DNA from: Argonema antarcticum A004/B2
Lineage (GTDB): Bacteria; Cyanobacteriota; Cyanobacteriia; Cyanobacteriales; Aerosakkonemataceae
DNA: 33,036 bases
Assembly (NCBI RefSeq): GCF_023333585.1
Contig: NZ_JAIQZN010000041.1
Span: 25,335-58,370 of the forward strand
Direction of reading: 5' to 3'
The position numbers and the translations under genes are program-made. This document shows, piece after piece, positions 1-5,696 of this stretch. Within the stretch, counting starts at the first letter, position 1. Each line of letters starts with the position of its first letter. The notes beneath the pieces were generated by a model. That model worked only from the letters and a program-made list of their open reading frames with translations. It was not told where the DNA came from and did not search any database.

Positions 1-1
1 C

Positions 2-33
2 GTTGTTGCGCTTTAGCGCTAAAGCGCAACAAC
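2..33. repeat. 32-bp perfect palindrome, GTTGTTGCGC family
   Basis: Two 16-base arms, GTTGTTGCGCTTTAGC and its reverse complement, meet without a spacer. The same core (TGTTGTTGCGCTT and its complement) forms the arms of the hairpin at 27937-27992, and a lone half lies at 10239-10249. It is therefore a dispersed repeat. The window edge may cut its left side. A role as terminator or mobile palindrome is inference. Confidence 0.8.
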
Positions 34-62
34 ATACGGGAATGGGCCATTTTTGGGCGGGG

Positions 63-84
63 AGTGCGACAATCGCACTATAAT
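63..84 (+). promoter_or_regulatory. Putative -10 with adjoining operator-like inverted repeat
   Basis: A TATAAT hexamer lies at 79-84. Immediately upstream and touching it is a 7-bp perfect inverted repeat, AGTGCGA-caa-TCGCACT (63-79). No good -35 is visible. An inverted repeat abutting the -10 fits an autoregulated antitoxin-type gene, and the next gene downstream is antitoxin-like, but binding is inference. Confidence 0.45.
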
Positions 85-145
85 AATCTCTAGGTGTTTT
101 CGCTGAATGCCATCCAAATACTGTCAGTATATAACTTACAAAGCC

Positions 146-364
146 ATGCCAACATCAACTCAGGTAAACGATATTTTGCAAGCCATATCTGACCTTAATT
201 TTGAGGATCAATCTTTTATCGCTGAAATTCTTACCAAAAGGATGATTGAATTGAGAAGAAATCAAATTGCCTCAAGAAGCTCAGAAGCTGAGGATAATTA
301 TAGATTGGGTAATGTTCATACTGGTACTGTTGAAGATTTGATGATGTATTCAAGCAATGATTGA
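146..364 (+). CDS. Small antitoxin-like hypothetical protein (orphan)
   Basis: A 72-aa acidic, helical protein. It resembles short cyanobacterial proteins usually found as the first gene of a toxin-antitoxin pair: a helix with 'ILQAISDL..EDQSFIAEIL', a basic 'RMIELRRNQIA' stretch, then a C-terminal 'GNVHTGTVEDLM' motif. The family link is from memory of this pattern and is not certain. The start at 146 is preferred because family members begin close to the 'ILQAI' helix. An in-frame ATG at 107 would add 13 residues and lies 16 nt after a likely transcription start. No toxin gene follows: the next gene is convergent and starts its 3' end 20 nt away. If this is an antitoxin it is an orphan. No function is assigned. 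Confidence 0.6.
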   Translation: MPTSTQVNDILQAISDLNFEDQSFIAEILTKRMIELRRNQIASRSSEAEDNYRLGNVHTGTVEDLMMYSSND

Positions 365-384
365 ACTTATTAAGGAGTTGAGGT

Positions 385-3159
385 TTAAGATTGGTCTGAG
401 GGTTTAGTTGAGTTTTGAGTTAGTTTTGTAATGTCTTTGCCTTCAAGAATAGTATTTTTAAGATTCGCCCCTTCAAGATTCGCCCCTTCAAGTTTCGCCC
501 CTTCAAGTTTCGCCCCTTCAAGTTTCGCCCCTTCAAGATTCGCCCCTTCAAGTTTCGCCCCTTCAAGTTTCGCCCCTTCAAGTTTCGCCTCTACAAGATT
601 CGCCCGTACAAGATTCGCCCCTCCAAGATTCGCCCCTCCAAGATTCGCCCCTCCAAGATTCGCCCCTCCAAGATTCGCCCCTCCAAGATTCGCCCGTACA
701 AGATACGCCCCTCCAAGATACGCCCCTCCAAGATTCGCCTTATATAAATCTTTAAACATGAGAACACATTCTCGCAAATCCAAAAAACTAAGGCATTCTA
801 AAACCAGTACACTTTCCCCATTCGTTCTCTGTCCTTGCAACCTAGAAATCCACGTACCAAAAGCATCAGGACTATACCATTTCATCTCTGAAATTTCCCG
901 CGTTACTCTCGCACAAGCATTCAACACAACTAACAAAGCTTCTTCCGCATTCCGCGACTGTCGCATTTCTTCCTGAAAATTCGGTCTATTTTTCAAACCT
1001 TCCATTGGCATTCCATTCACCATCATAAATTCAATCAAACGGCACAATGTTTTCTGCCAATTAGCAACATCCACAGGATTCTGCAACCGCATTTCATCAC
1101 AGATGAAATTAAACAGATATTCATCCAACGCCGACAGACCGCATAAACTAGCCCAATTTATTAAAGCTGTTCGTTCATCCCAACCTTTGCGATAATTTTT
1201 CTGGCGTTCCTCCAACTCTTCATGGATTTGTTGAACTCCTTGCACGATGCCTTTCGCTGTCAAATATTCACCGAAACTTTTATGAGTAAACTCAAAGGTT
1301 TTTTCGCTTTGTCGTAAATCTCCACTTTCCCGAAAATAAAACGCCGTTAGCAGACGGGTAATGCTAGCCTTTGAATTTTCTTGAAAGCTTTGTTGAAAGC
1401 GGTCTAAAATTTGCCGGACACCGTTATTATCGCAGTGGTTCTCAATCTCTTTTACAGTAGTTGTTCTACCATCACCATGCCAACAAGCTAAAGCAATCTC
1501 TTCCAGAATACCGATAAATTCTTCTTTCTCTATTCCTTCAATCAACCGATTTCCGTGTTTTTCATAAGCTCGTTCGTAAACTGCCTCTAGCAAATCCCCA
1601 TATATTTGATTCAGGTTAGTATCTGCTGTGAATTGCAACTTACCCCGTTCAATACTGAGGGCTACCAGATAATTTAATAACGGTTGAGACGTAATATCTA
1701 GTAAATTTTTCTGGTCTAATTCTGGCGGTAACCCATTGTAACTTTTACCTTTGGCATTACCATAAAACTGCCACCAAAGCTGCCGTTGATCTTGTCCTAG
1801 TAAGTTTTGATTATCCGCATACTTATTATTATCGCTTTTTCTCTCTTCATCTGTCACAAAATATGGTAAAATATGCAGGATTTGATGCGCTGAGCGAAAC
1901 TTACTGCGGTTCGCCTGCACCACCACTTCTCGTCCGCTAATCAACACCTGCAACCGAGTTTCGCGCTGATTAAATTGATTAACTTTAAACCTAACTTCAT
2001 CAACAAACTGTTTAGCAACTTCCTCAGCAAATTTACCCTGCATTGATAGTTCATCCAAACCATCAAAAATAATCAGTAAACGCGATTCACCATTTTCTCT
2101 ATCCAGGGGATTGTGACGCAGAAAATCATCAATCTGCACGAATTTCTCTACAGCTTCCACGAAATCATCAGAAAGCTGAAAAAGATGTAAGGGAATAAAC
2201 AAAATCGGAATATCGCCTTTTTCTGCTATTTGTGCAGCAAACATTTTCGCGAAAGAAGACTTGCCGCTACCTGGCCCACCACTAATCAAACGGATGGCAT
2301 CATCAGACTTAGCTGACTGCAACCAAGTTTCTAATTCGCTATTTAAATCAACCACAACGCGCTGGTATTTTTTACCATCAATATGGCCTAATTCTGCTTT
2401 CCGATTCGACTGGTTTTCAATCTCCCGCTCAAAATATGCTCGTAATGGAACATAAACTTGTTTCAAACTAAAAGATTCCAAAAACATTGGTTCATCTACG
2501 CGCTTTTGCAGCCATGCGCGATAACGCAACCAAGCTTGTTCTCGTTCGGTAGCTTGCGTGAATGGTGTATCGAGTTCTTCTTTCAGAACTGCATAATCTT
2601 GGGAACGATTTCGCCATTCTTCATTGAGGGCAAAAACAAAGTAAGCTGGTAGGCGATTACTAATGTTTTTTGCTTCAACTTTTTTATCGACAAATTCCTC
2701 TAACCACTTCGCAAATCCAGTCTTAGTTGCTTCCAAAATCGGCAAATTACCGGGGCGCTGAAAAAAGTCTCTGCCGATAACTAATTCGTTAGTTTCTAAA
2801 CAGGAACTTAGCTGGTTGTACAAATCGTGAAGATTCTCTGGTTTTTCTAGTAGCAGTTCTTTATTGTCATCCAACAAATTTTTTATGGCATTAATTAAAG
2901 ACCGCAAAATCACTAACCCGGCAATTTCTTCCGGTTTTCTCTCCAGTCCCAGGGATGTCAAAACTTCTAGGCCATTTTCGGCAAGGCTATCCCACTTCAG
3001 GAAAGTACCATTGATAGCAGCTTTACCTAAAGCCAAACATAGCTCTTTGGGTTGTACTTTAATATCTTTTTTAAATTTAGAAACGGGGTTTTTGGCTTTA
3101 ATTCCAGGTTCGCCAGTCATAGAGCTTTTAATGGTGTCAAAAAAAATACCAGGTTGCAT
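385..3159 (-). CDS. NACHT (STAND) NTPase with C-terminal pentapeptide repeats
   Basis: A 924-aa protein with three parts. Residues about 1-270 are a helical N-terminal region of the kind found before cyanobacterial NACHT domains. Residues about 285-600 hold the NTPase: Walker A GGPGSGKSS near 293-301 and Walker B LLIIFDGLDEL near 357-367, with the acidic 'DGLDE' ending typical of NACHT proteins. A helical arm follows, and residues about 800-905 are pentapeptide repeats of the A(N/K)L(G/E)G type forming a predicted right-handed quadrilateral beta-helix. STAND NTPases are signal-sensing switches, several of which act in anti-phage defence; a defence role here is inference, and no catalytic effector domain is recognised. 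The C-terminal repeats are coded by a nearly perfect 15-bp minisatellite, so repeat number may vary. Start: ATG at 3159; a second in-frame ATG at 3120 is possible. Convergent with the gene ending at 364. Confidence 0.9.
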   Translation of the reverse strand: MQPGIFFDTIKSSMTGEPGIKAKNPVSKFKKDIKVQPKELCLALGKAAINGTFLKWDSLAENGLEVLTSLGLERKPEEIAGLVILRSLINAIKNLLDDNKELLLEKPENLHDLYNQLSSCLETNELVIGRDFFQRPGNLPILEATKTGFAKWLEEFVDKKVEAKNISNRLPAYFVFALNEEWRNRSQDYAVLKEELDTPFTQATEREQAWLRYRAWLQKRVDEPMFLESFSLKQVYVPLRAYFEREIENQSNRKAELGHIDGKKYQRVVVDLNSELETWLQSAKSDDAIRLISGGPGSGKSSFAKMFAAQIAEKGDIPILFIPLHLFQLSDDFVEAVEKFVQIDDFLRHNPLDRENGESRLLIIFDGLDELSMQGKFAEEVAKQFVDEVRFKVNQFNQRETRLQVLISGREVVVQANRSKFRSAHQILHILPYFVTDEERKSDNNKYADNQNLLGQDQRQLWWQFYGNAKGKSYNGLPPELDQKNLLDITSQPLLNYLVALSIERGKLQFTADTNLNQIYGDLLEAVYERAYEKHGNRLIEGIEKEEFIGILEEIALACWHGDGRTTTVKEIENHCDNNGVRQILDRFQQSFQENSKASITRLLTAFYFRESGDLRQSEKTFEFTHKSFGEYLTAKGIVQGVQQIHEELEERQKNYRKGWDERTALINWASLCGLSALDEYLFNFICDEMRLQNPVDVANWQKTLCRLIEFMMVNGMPMEGLKNRPNFQEEMRQSRNAEEALLVVLNACARVTREISEMKWYSPDAFGTWISRLQGQRTNGESVLVLECLSFLDLRECVLMFKDLYKANLGGAYLGGAYLVRANLGGANLGGANLGGANLGGANLGGANLVRANLVEAKLEGAKLEGAKLEGANLEGAKLEGAKLEGAKLEGANLEGANLKNTILEGKDITKLTQNSTKPSDQS
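461..745. repeat. 15-bp tandem repeat (minisatellite) inside the NACHT gene
   Basis: About 19 consecutive 15-bp units, read on the + strand as AG(A/T)TTCGCCCC(T/C)(T/C)CA. They fall in two blocks: eight CCCCTTCA-type units (461-580), then an array of mostly CCCCTCCA units (611-730) including five identical copies at 611-685. Variant units with CTCTACA or CGTACA separate or punctuate the blocks. The unit equals one pentapeptide, so gain or loss of units keeps the frame. Confidence 0.95.
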
Positions 3160-3250
3160 CTATTATATGTGGCTTAAGCTTTGGTCGGGTGCGTTAAAGC
3201 AGTGTAACGTACCGAAAATCTGGTTCTTCCCTTGTCAATTATGCTGATTT

Positions 3251-3306
3251 GGACACGGCATCATTAAAATTTTTATCTATACCGACATATTGATGATGCC
3301 GTGTCC
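3251..3306. repeat. 14-bp inverted repeat, 28-nt spacer
   Basis: Perfect arms GGACACGGCATCAT (3251-3264) and ATGATGCCGTGTCC (3293-3306). It lies 92 nt upstream of the start of the NACHT gene and next to the MITE-like element. It may be a remnant of a dispersed repeat; no function is assigned. Confidence 0.75.
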
Positions 3307-3331
3307 CTACAAAAATGTTCAACATGAACAA

Positions 3332-3422
3332 TAGACCTCTCCAAAAAAGAATGTAGAGACGTTGCATGCAACGTCTCTACAAGGGTTACAGGTAACGCAC
3401 CTTTAATTTCTGGAGAGGTCTA
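3332..3422. mobile_element. 91-bp MITE-like element with TA-bounded terminal inverted repeats
   Basis: The ends are perfect 12-bp inverted repeats, TAGACCTCTCCA (3332-3343) and TGGAGAGGTCTA (3411-3422). The outermost TA on each side could be a duplicated TA target, which would make this a non-autonomous IS630/Tc1-mariner-type element; that assignment is inference. Inside sits a 28-bp perfect palindrome (3353-3380). No coding capacity. Confidence 0.5.
3353..3380. repeat. 28-bp perfect palindrome, GTAGAGACGT family, copy 1
   Basis: Arms GTAGAGACGTTGCA and TGCAACGTCTCTAC meet with no spacer. A second copy at 31123-31150 has arms GTAGAGACGTTTCA and TGAAACGTCTCTAC. The one changed base pair is changed on both arms, so the palindrome is preserved. 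Confidence 0.9.
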
Positions 3423-3562
3423 ATAGCATCATAATTCCGAAAGACCAGCGAATTTCGGCTTAGACTACCAATAATATAGCTACGGGCGTCGGGTCAGAAG
3501 GGTCTAGAATCAAGGGCTTCGGAGTTCGGCGAAGTCCGAACGGCTTGAGGAATTAAGAATGT

Positions 3563-3610
3563 CCTAACTGCCTTGGCGGTTGCTATATAGCAACCGCCAA
3601 GGCAGTTAGG
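3563..3610. repeat. 48-bp perfect palindrome
   Basis: The 24-base arm at 3563-3586 (starting CCTAACTGCC, ending GGTTGCTAT) is followed directly by its exact reverse complement at 3587-3610. There is no spacer and no mismatch. It could extrude as a cruciform or fold as a very stable RNA hairpin. It lies in the gap between the NACHT gene and the small secreted protein. Confidence 0.95.
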
Positions 3611-3660
3611 GCAACTCCAACTCTTACCTCTGGTTCATAATCCCTTACGGAGTAAGCTTT

Positions 3661-3716
3661 TCCCTCTTCCCTCTTCCCTCTTCCCTAGCCCCTAGCCCCT
3701 AGCCCCTAGTCCCTAG
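3661..3716. repeat. Heptameric tandem repeat, eight units
   Basis: Eight 7-bp units in a row: three TCCCTCT, one TCCCTAG, three CCCCTAG, one TCCCTAG. Short heptameric tandem repeats of this sort are common between genes in filamentous cyanobacteria. The rest of the 3160-3880 gap that is not covered by the repeats listed here shows no gene. Confidence 0.9.
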
Positions 3717-3760
3717 CTATACCAGCGTCATACCCGATATATGAAGATTTGTAAAAATAG

Positions 3761-3789
3761 TTGACGAGTGTTTCAGAGGGTTATTTAAT
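3761..3789 (+). promoter_or_regulatory. Candidate sigma-70 promoter for the small secreted protein
   Basis: TTGACG (3761-3766), a 17-nt gap, and TTTAAT (3784-3789), each one base off consensus. This would start transcription near 3796, giving a leader of about 85 nt before the ATG at 3881. Confidence 0.5.
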
Positions 3790-3880
3790 AGATACAGAGG
3801 GCAGAAGAGGTTTGCGGATAAGCAAGGGAAATTTCAACTACCTTCACAAACTGCAATTACATATACACGGAGAACCTGAC

Positions 3881-4246
3881 ATGACTAACACCAATTCGAC
3901 TCAGACCAATAGCCGCTTTGGCCAAATGCTCAAAAAAACTTATATTCTGGGGATTTTGACTGCTACTACCCTGGGAGTGCTTCCCCTTGCGGCTCAAGCT
4001 ACTCCTAAACCTTGCTGCCAAAGCAGTAGTGCTGGCGATAGCGCTGTCGTTCAGACGAGCAACCAACAAGCTAATGTCAAGGGTAAGGGTAATGCAGTTG
4101 TGCAAAATTCCAATCAGTCGGTTAACACTGCCAGTAACACCAGGGTTCGCCCAACCAGCAGCAACCAAAAGAGGCCGACTCACGCTCGTCGTACTGTTCG
4201 TCGCCCCGCTGCCGCTCCTTGCAAAACCATTAGCAATGTCAAATAA
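3881..4246 (+). CDS. Small secreted protein with two Q/N-rich repeats
   Basis: A 121-aa protein of unknown function. Residues about 15-40 look like a Sec signal peptide: 'MLKKTY' followed by a hydrophobic stretch and 'AAQA' before 'TPKPCC'. Two imperfect repeats follow, around DSAVVQTSNQQAN and NAVVQNSNQSVN, spaced by glycines. Their spacing of N, Q and small residues recalls curlin-type beta-strand repeats; this is a resemblance only. The tail is basic (RPTHARRTVRRP), and three Cys are present (a CC pair after the signal peptide and one near the end). The ATG at 3881 is chosen because AGGAGAA-like 'ACGGAGAA' lies 9 nt upstream and the signal peptide follows closely. An upstream in-frame TTG at 3761 would extend it by 40 unconvincing residues and coincides with a likely -35. 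Confidence 0.7.
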   Translation: MTNTNSTQTNSRFGQMLKKTYILGILTATTLGVLPLAAQATPKPCCQSSSAGDSAVVQTSNQQANVKGKGNAVVQNSNQSVNTASNTRVRPTSSNQKRPTHARRTVRRPAAAPCKTISNVK

Positions 4247-4268
4247 CGATATTTAGTGAGGACTGGAT

Positions 4269-4311
4269 GCGATCGCTATCTTTTCAGAGCTTTTCAGAGG
4301 ATGGCGATCGC
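4269..4311 (+). terminator. HIP1-based hairpin after the small secreted protein
   Basis: GCGATCGCTATC (4269-4280) can pair with GATGGCGATCGC (4300-4311), 12 pairs with one G-U. Between them CTTTTCAGAG is repeated. There is no U-run, so termination is uncertain; this may be just two HIP1 sites in opposite order. Confidence 0.3.
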
Positions 4312-4343
4312 TCATTCGATCGAGGTATTATCTCAATATAGTC

Positions 4344-4372
4344 TTGACGCGACGCCATTCCCTCTGTTATGG
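4344..4372 (+). promoter_or_regulatory. Weak candidate promoter for the aroF leader
   Basis: TTGACG (4344-4349), a 17-nt gap, then TTATGG (4367-4372). The -10 is poor. A second TTGACA lies at 4375-4380 without a convincing -10 at the right spacing. Either would put the start of transcription ahead of leader peptide 1 at 4420. Confidence 0.25.
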
Positions 4373-4419
4373 TTTTGACATCAAGAAATATCGTTGAAAT
4401 CAATATTTCGACCCAAATC

Positions 4420-4476
4420 ATGTACATCGGCTCTTCCTACTTCTATTTTTGGCGTAAAGCGGTTCACCGGGAGTGA
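4420..4476 (+). CDS. Aromatic-rich leader peptide 1 (18 aa) of the aroF attenuator
   Basis: A short open frame with Tyr at 2, 7 and 9, Phe at 8 and 10 and Trp at 11; residues 7-11 read Y-F-Y-F-W without a break. It ends with TGA at 4474-4476. It is followed at 30 nt by a terminator hairpin and then by a second, similar leader, all upstream of the DAHP synthase gene. The five-codon aromatic run is the presumed ribosome stall site when charged Tyr/Phe/Trp tRNAs are short. No Shine-Dalgarno sequence is obvious. An in-frame ATG at 4369 would give a 35-aa version with the same C-terminus. Leader function is inference from codon content, position and RNA pairing. Confidence 0.65.
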   Translation: MYIGSSYFYFWRKAVHRE

Positions 4477-4540
4477 TCCAATCTACGTATTGGAAACGAG
4501 CCGATGAACCGCAGAATAAAATCTGCGGTTTTTGTTTTTT
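4425..4540 (+). promoter_or_regulatory. Attenuator 1: competing RNA pairings
   Basis: Three pairings can be drawn. CATCGGCTC (4425-4433) pairs with GAGCCGATG (4498-4506). GCGGTTCA (4459-4466), just after the aromatic codons, pairs with TGAACCGC (4505-4512) and is the proposed antiterminator. AACCGCAGA (4507-4515) pairs with TCTGCGGTT (4522-4530) and is the terminator. The last two share 4507-4512 and exclude each other. A ribosome stalled at early aromatic codons leaves 4459-4466 free and favours readthrough; one that reaches the stop at 4474 covers it and favours termination. Confidence 0.65.
4507..4540 (+). terminator. Rho-independent terminator of attenuator 1
   Basis: A 9-bp perfect stem (AACCGCAGA / TCTGCGGTT) with a 6-nt A/T loop is followed by TTTGTTTTTT (4531-4540). 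It lies between leader peptides 1 and 2. Confidence 0.85.
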
Positions 4541-4558
4541 AAGGACATCTCAAACACC

Positions 4559-4624
4559 ATGACAGCATTTCTTTCCAGTTGGTTTTACGGATTTTACTTT
4601 TGGCCCAGAAGCAGTTTCGGGTAA
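4559..4624 (+). CDS. Aromatic-rich leader peptide 2 (21 aa) of the aroF attenuator
   Basis: A 21-codon frame with nine aromatic residues: Phe at 4, 9, 12, 14 and 20, Tyr at 10 and 13, Trp at 8 and 15. Residues 8-15 read W-F-Y-G-F-Y-F-W. The stop TAA is at 4622-4624. An AAGGA sequence lies at 4541-4545, a little far upstream of the ATG. The peptide is more Phe-rich than leader 1, which is more Tyr-rich. The final codons (Phe20, Gly21) overlap the strand that can disrupt the terminator hairpin beginning at 4653. This matches the layout of classical trp, phe and his leader peptides; the role is inference. Confidence 0.75.
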   Translation: MTAFLSSWFYGFYFWPRSSFG

Positions 4625-4684
4625 GTAAATGTCGTGCCAACGCACAACCAACACCCGGAACTGTAAAAGGTTCCGGGTTTTTTT
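4614..4684 (+). promoter_or_regulatory. Attenuator 2: competing RNA pairings
   Basis: GTTTCGGGT (4614-4622), covering the last codons and first stop base of leader 2, can pair with ACCCGGAAC (4653-4661) with eight Watson-Crick pairs and one G-U. The same ACCCGGAAC is the 5' arm of the terminator and pairs with GTTCCGGGT (4670-4678). A ribosome stalled at codons 8-13 leaves the first pairing free, so the terminator would not form; one waiting at the stop codon blocks it. Confidence 0.65.
4653..4684 (+). terminator. Rho-independent terminator of attenuator 2
   Basis: A 9-bp perfect stem ACCCGGAAC / GTTCCGGGT with an 8-nt loop, followed by a run of seven T (4678-4684). It ends 33 nt before the aroF start codon. 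Confidence 0.85.
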
Positions 4685-4717
4685 GTTAACCACACTTTTT
4701 TCTCAGGAGAAACTCAA

Positions 4718-5563
4718 ATGTTACACGCTCAAACTGAACCTGACCAGCAAACAGTTATCCAAATTTCCGATAACCTGCAAATAGGCGGCAAAGACTTGGT
4801 AATTATCGGTGGGCCTTGTACAGTCGAAAGTATGTCCCAGATGGAACAAGTCGCCAGTCACCTCGCCGCCGCACCAGTGCAAGCATTACGCGTCGGCGTC
4901 TACAAACCTCGGACTTCCCCCTACGCTTTCCAAGGATTAGGAGTGGAAGGATTGGAGATTTTGGCAGAAGTTAGTCACCGCCACAATGTACCAGTAGTCA
5001 CCGAAGTCATGGCAATTTCCCAAATCGAAACCGTAGCTGCCTATGCCGATATGCTACAAGTAGGCAGTCGCAATATGCAAAACTTCGATTTACTCAAAGC
5101 CTTGGGACAAGCAGGCAAACCAATCTTACTAAAACGCGGTTTAGCAGCAACTATAGAAGAATTCCTGATGGCAGCCGAATATATTTTAAGTCACGGAAAT
5201 CCCGATGTGGTGATGTGCGAACGGGGTATCCGCAGTTTCGATAATTATACTCGCAACGTTTTAGATTTAGGTGCAGTCGCCGCACTCAAACAATTAACTC
5301 ATTTGCCAGTAATTGTAGATCCTTCTCACGCAGTAGGCAAGCGGGAATTAGTCGCGCCTTTGGCAAAAGCGGCAATTGCTTGCGGTGCCGATGGACTAAT
5401 TATCGAGTGTCATCCAGAACCGGAAAAGTCGGTTTCCGATGCTCGTCAAGCACTTTCTTTAGAAGATATGGTGCAATTAGTTCACAATTTAAGACCAGTG
5501 GCGGAAGCAGTAGGCAGGCGCATTCCTACAATCAAAAATCAACTTCAACTTCTGGCAGCGTAG
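4718..5563 (+). CDS. aroF: 3-deoxy-7-phosphoheptulonate (DAHP) synthase, type I-beta
   Basis: Condenses phosphoenolpyruvate with erythrose 4-phosphate, the first step of the shikimate pathway to Phe, Tyr and Trp, in the cytosol. The 281-aa protein shows the class I (KDO8P/DAHP synthase) TIM-barrel motifs in order: IIGGPCTVES near 29-38, LRVGVYKPRTSPYAFQG near 57-73, 'VGSRNMQNFDLL', 'KPILLKRG', and 'VDPSHAVGKR' and 'IIECHPEPEKSVSDA' near the C-terminus with the metal-binding His, Glu and Asp. The catalytic barrel starts by about residue 27. There is thus no room for the N-terminal ferredoxin-like feedback domain seen in Thermotoga-type enzymes. A good Shine-Dalgarno sequence AGGAGA lies 11 nt upstream of the ATG. 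The gene sits directly behind two aromatic leader-peptide attenuators, which would supply control that the enzyme itself seems to lack. Confidence 0.95.
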   Translation: MLHAQTEPDQQTVIQISDNLQIGGKDLVIIGGPCTVESMSQMEQVASHLAAAPVQALRVGVYKPRTSPYAFQGLGVEGLEILAEVSHRHNVPVVTEVMAISQIETVAAYADMLQVGSRNMQNFDLLKALGQAGKPILLKRGLAATIEEFLMAAEYILSHGNPDVVMCERGIRSFDNYTRNVLDLGAVAALKQLTHLPVIVDPSHAVGKRELVAPLAKAAIACGADGLIIECHPEPEKSVSDARQALSLEDMVQLVHNLRPVAEAVGRRIPTIKNQLQLLAA

Positions 5564-5576
5564 CAAATGTAGACTC

Positions 5577-5613
5577 AGAAACCCGGTTTCTCCAAGAAAC
5601 CGGGTTTCTTTTT
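5577..5613 (+). terminator. Terminator-like hairpin, AGAAACCCGG repeat copy 1
   Basis: Arms AGAAACCCGGTTTCT (5577-5591) and AGAAACCGGGTTTCT (5595-5609) with a CCA loop, then a T-run. It follows aroF by 13 nt. Near-identical copies at 8194-8226 and 8277-8309 show that it is a dispersed repeat used at gene ends. Confidence 0.8.
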
Positions 5614-5637
5614 GGACTTATCCTTCAATAACAAACT

Positions 5638-5666
5638 TTGACAATCTTTGCCATAACTAGCATAAT
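5638..5666 (+). promoter_or_regulatory. Promoter of the parDE pair
   Basis: TTGACA (5638-5643), a 17-nt gap, and CATAAT (5661-5666): a perfect -35 and a -10 with one mismatch. The expected start of transcription near 5673 is about 24 nt before the parD ATG. A second TTGACAA at 5671 repeats the -35 sequence and might be part of an operator. Confidence 0.7.
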
Positions 5667-5696
5667 TGAATTGACAACTCAAAATCAAGCTACCCT

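Noticed and set aside
461-745. CRISPR-like array
   Set aside because: Units are contiguous 15-mers without spacers and code pentapeptides; no cas genes are present.
431-976. 181-aa open frame on the + strand with FAPSSFAPSS repeats
   Set aside because: It is the complement of the pentapeptide minisatellite of the NACHT gene; the repeat keeps several frames open.
4420-4684. A T-box or small-molecule riboswitch before aroF
   Set aside because: No T-box sequence or recognised aptamer is visible, while the two aromatic leader frames explain both terminators.
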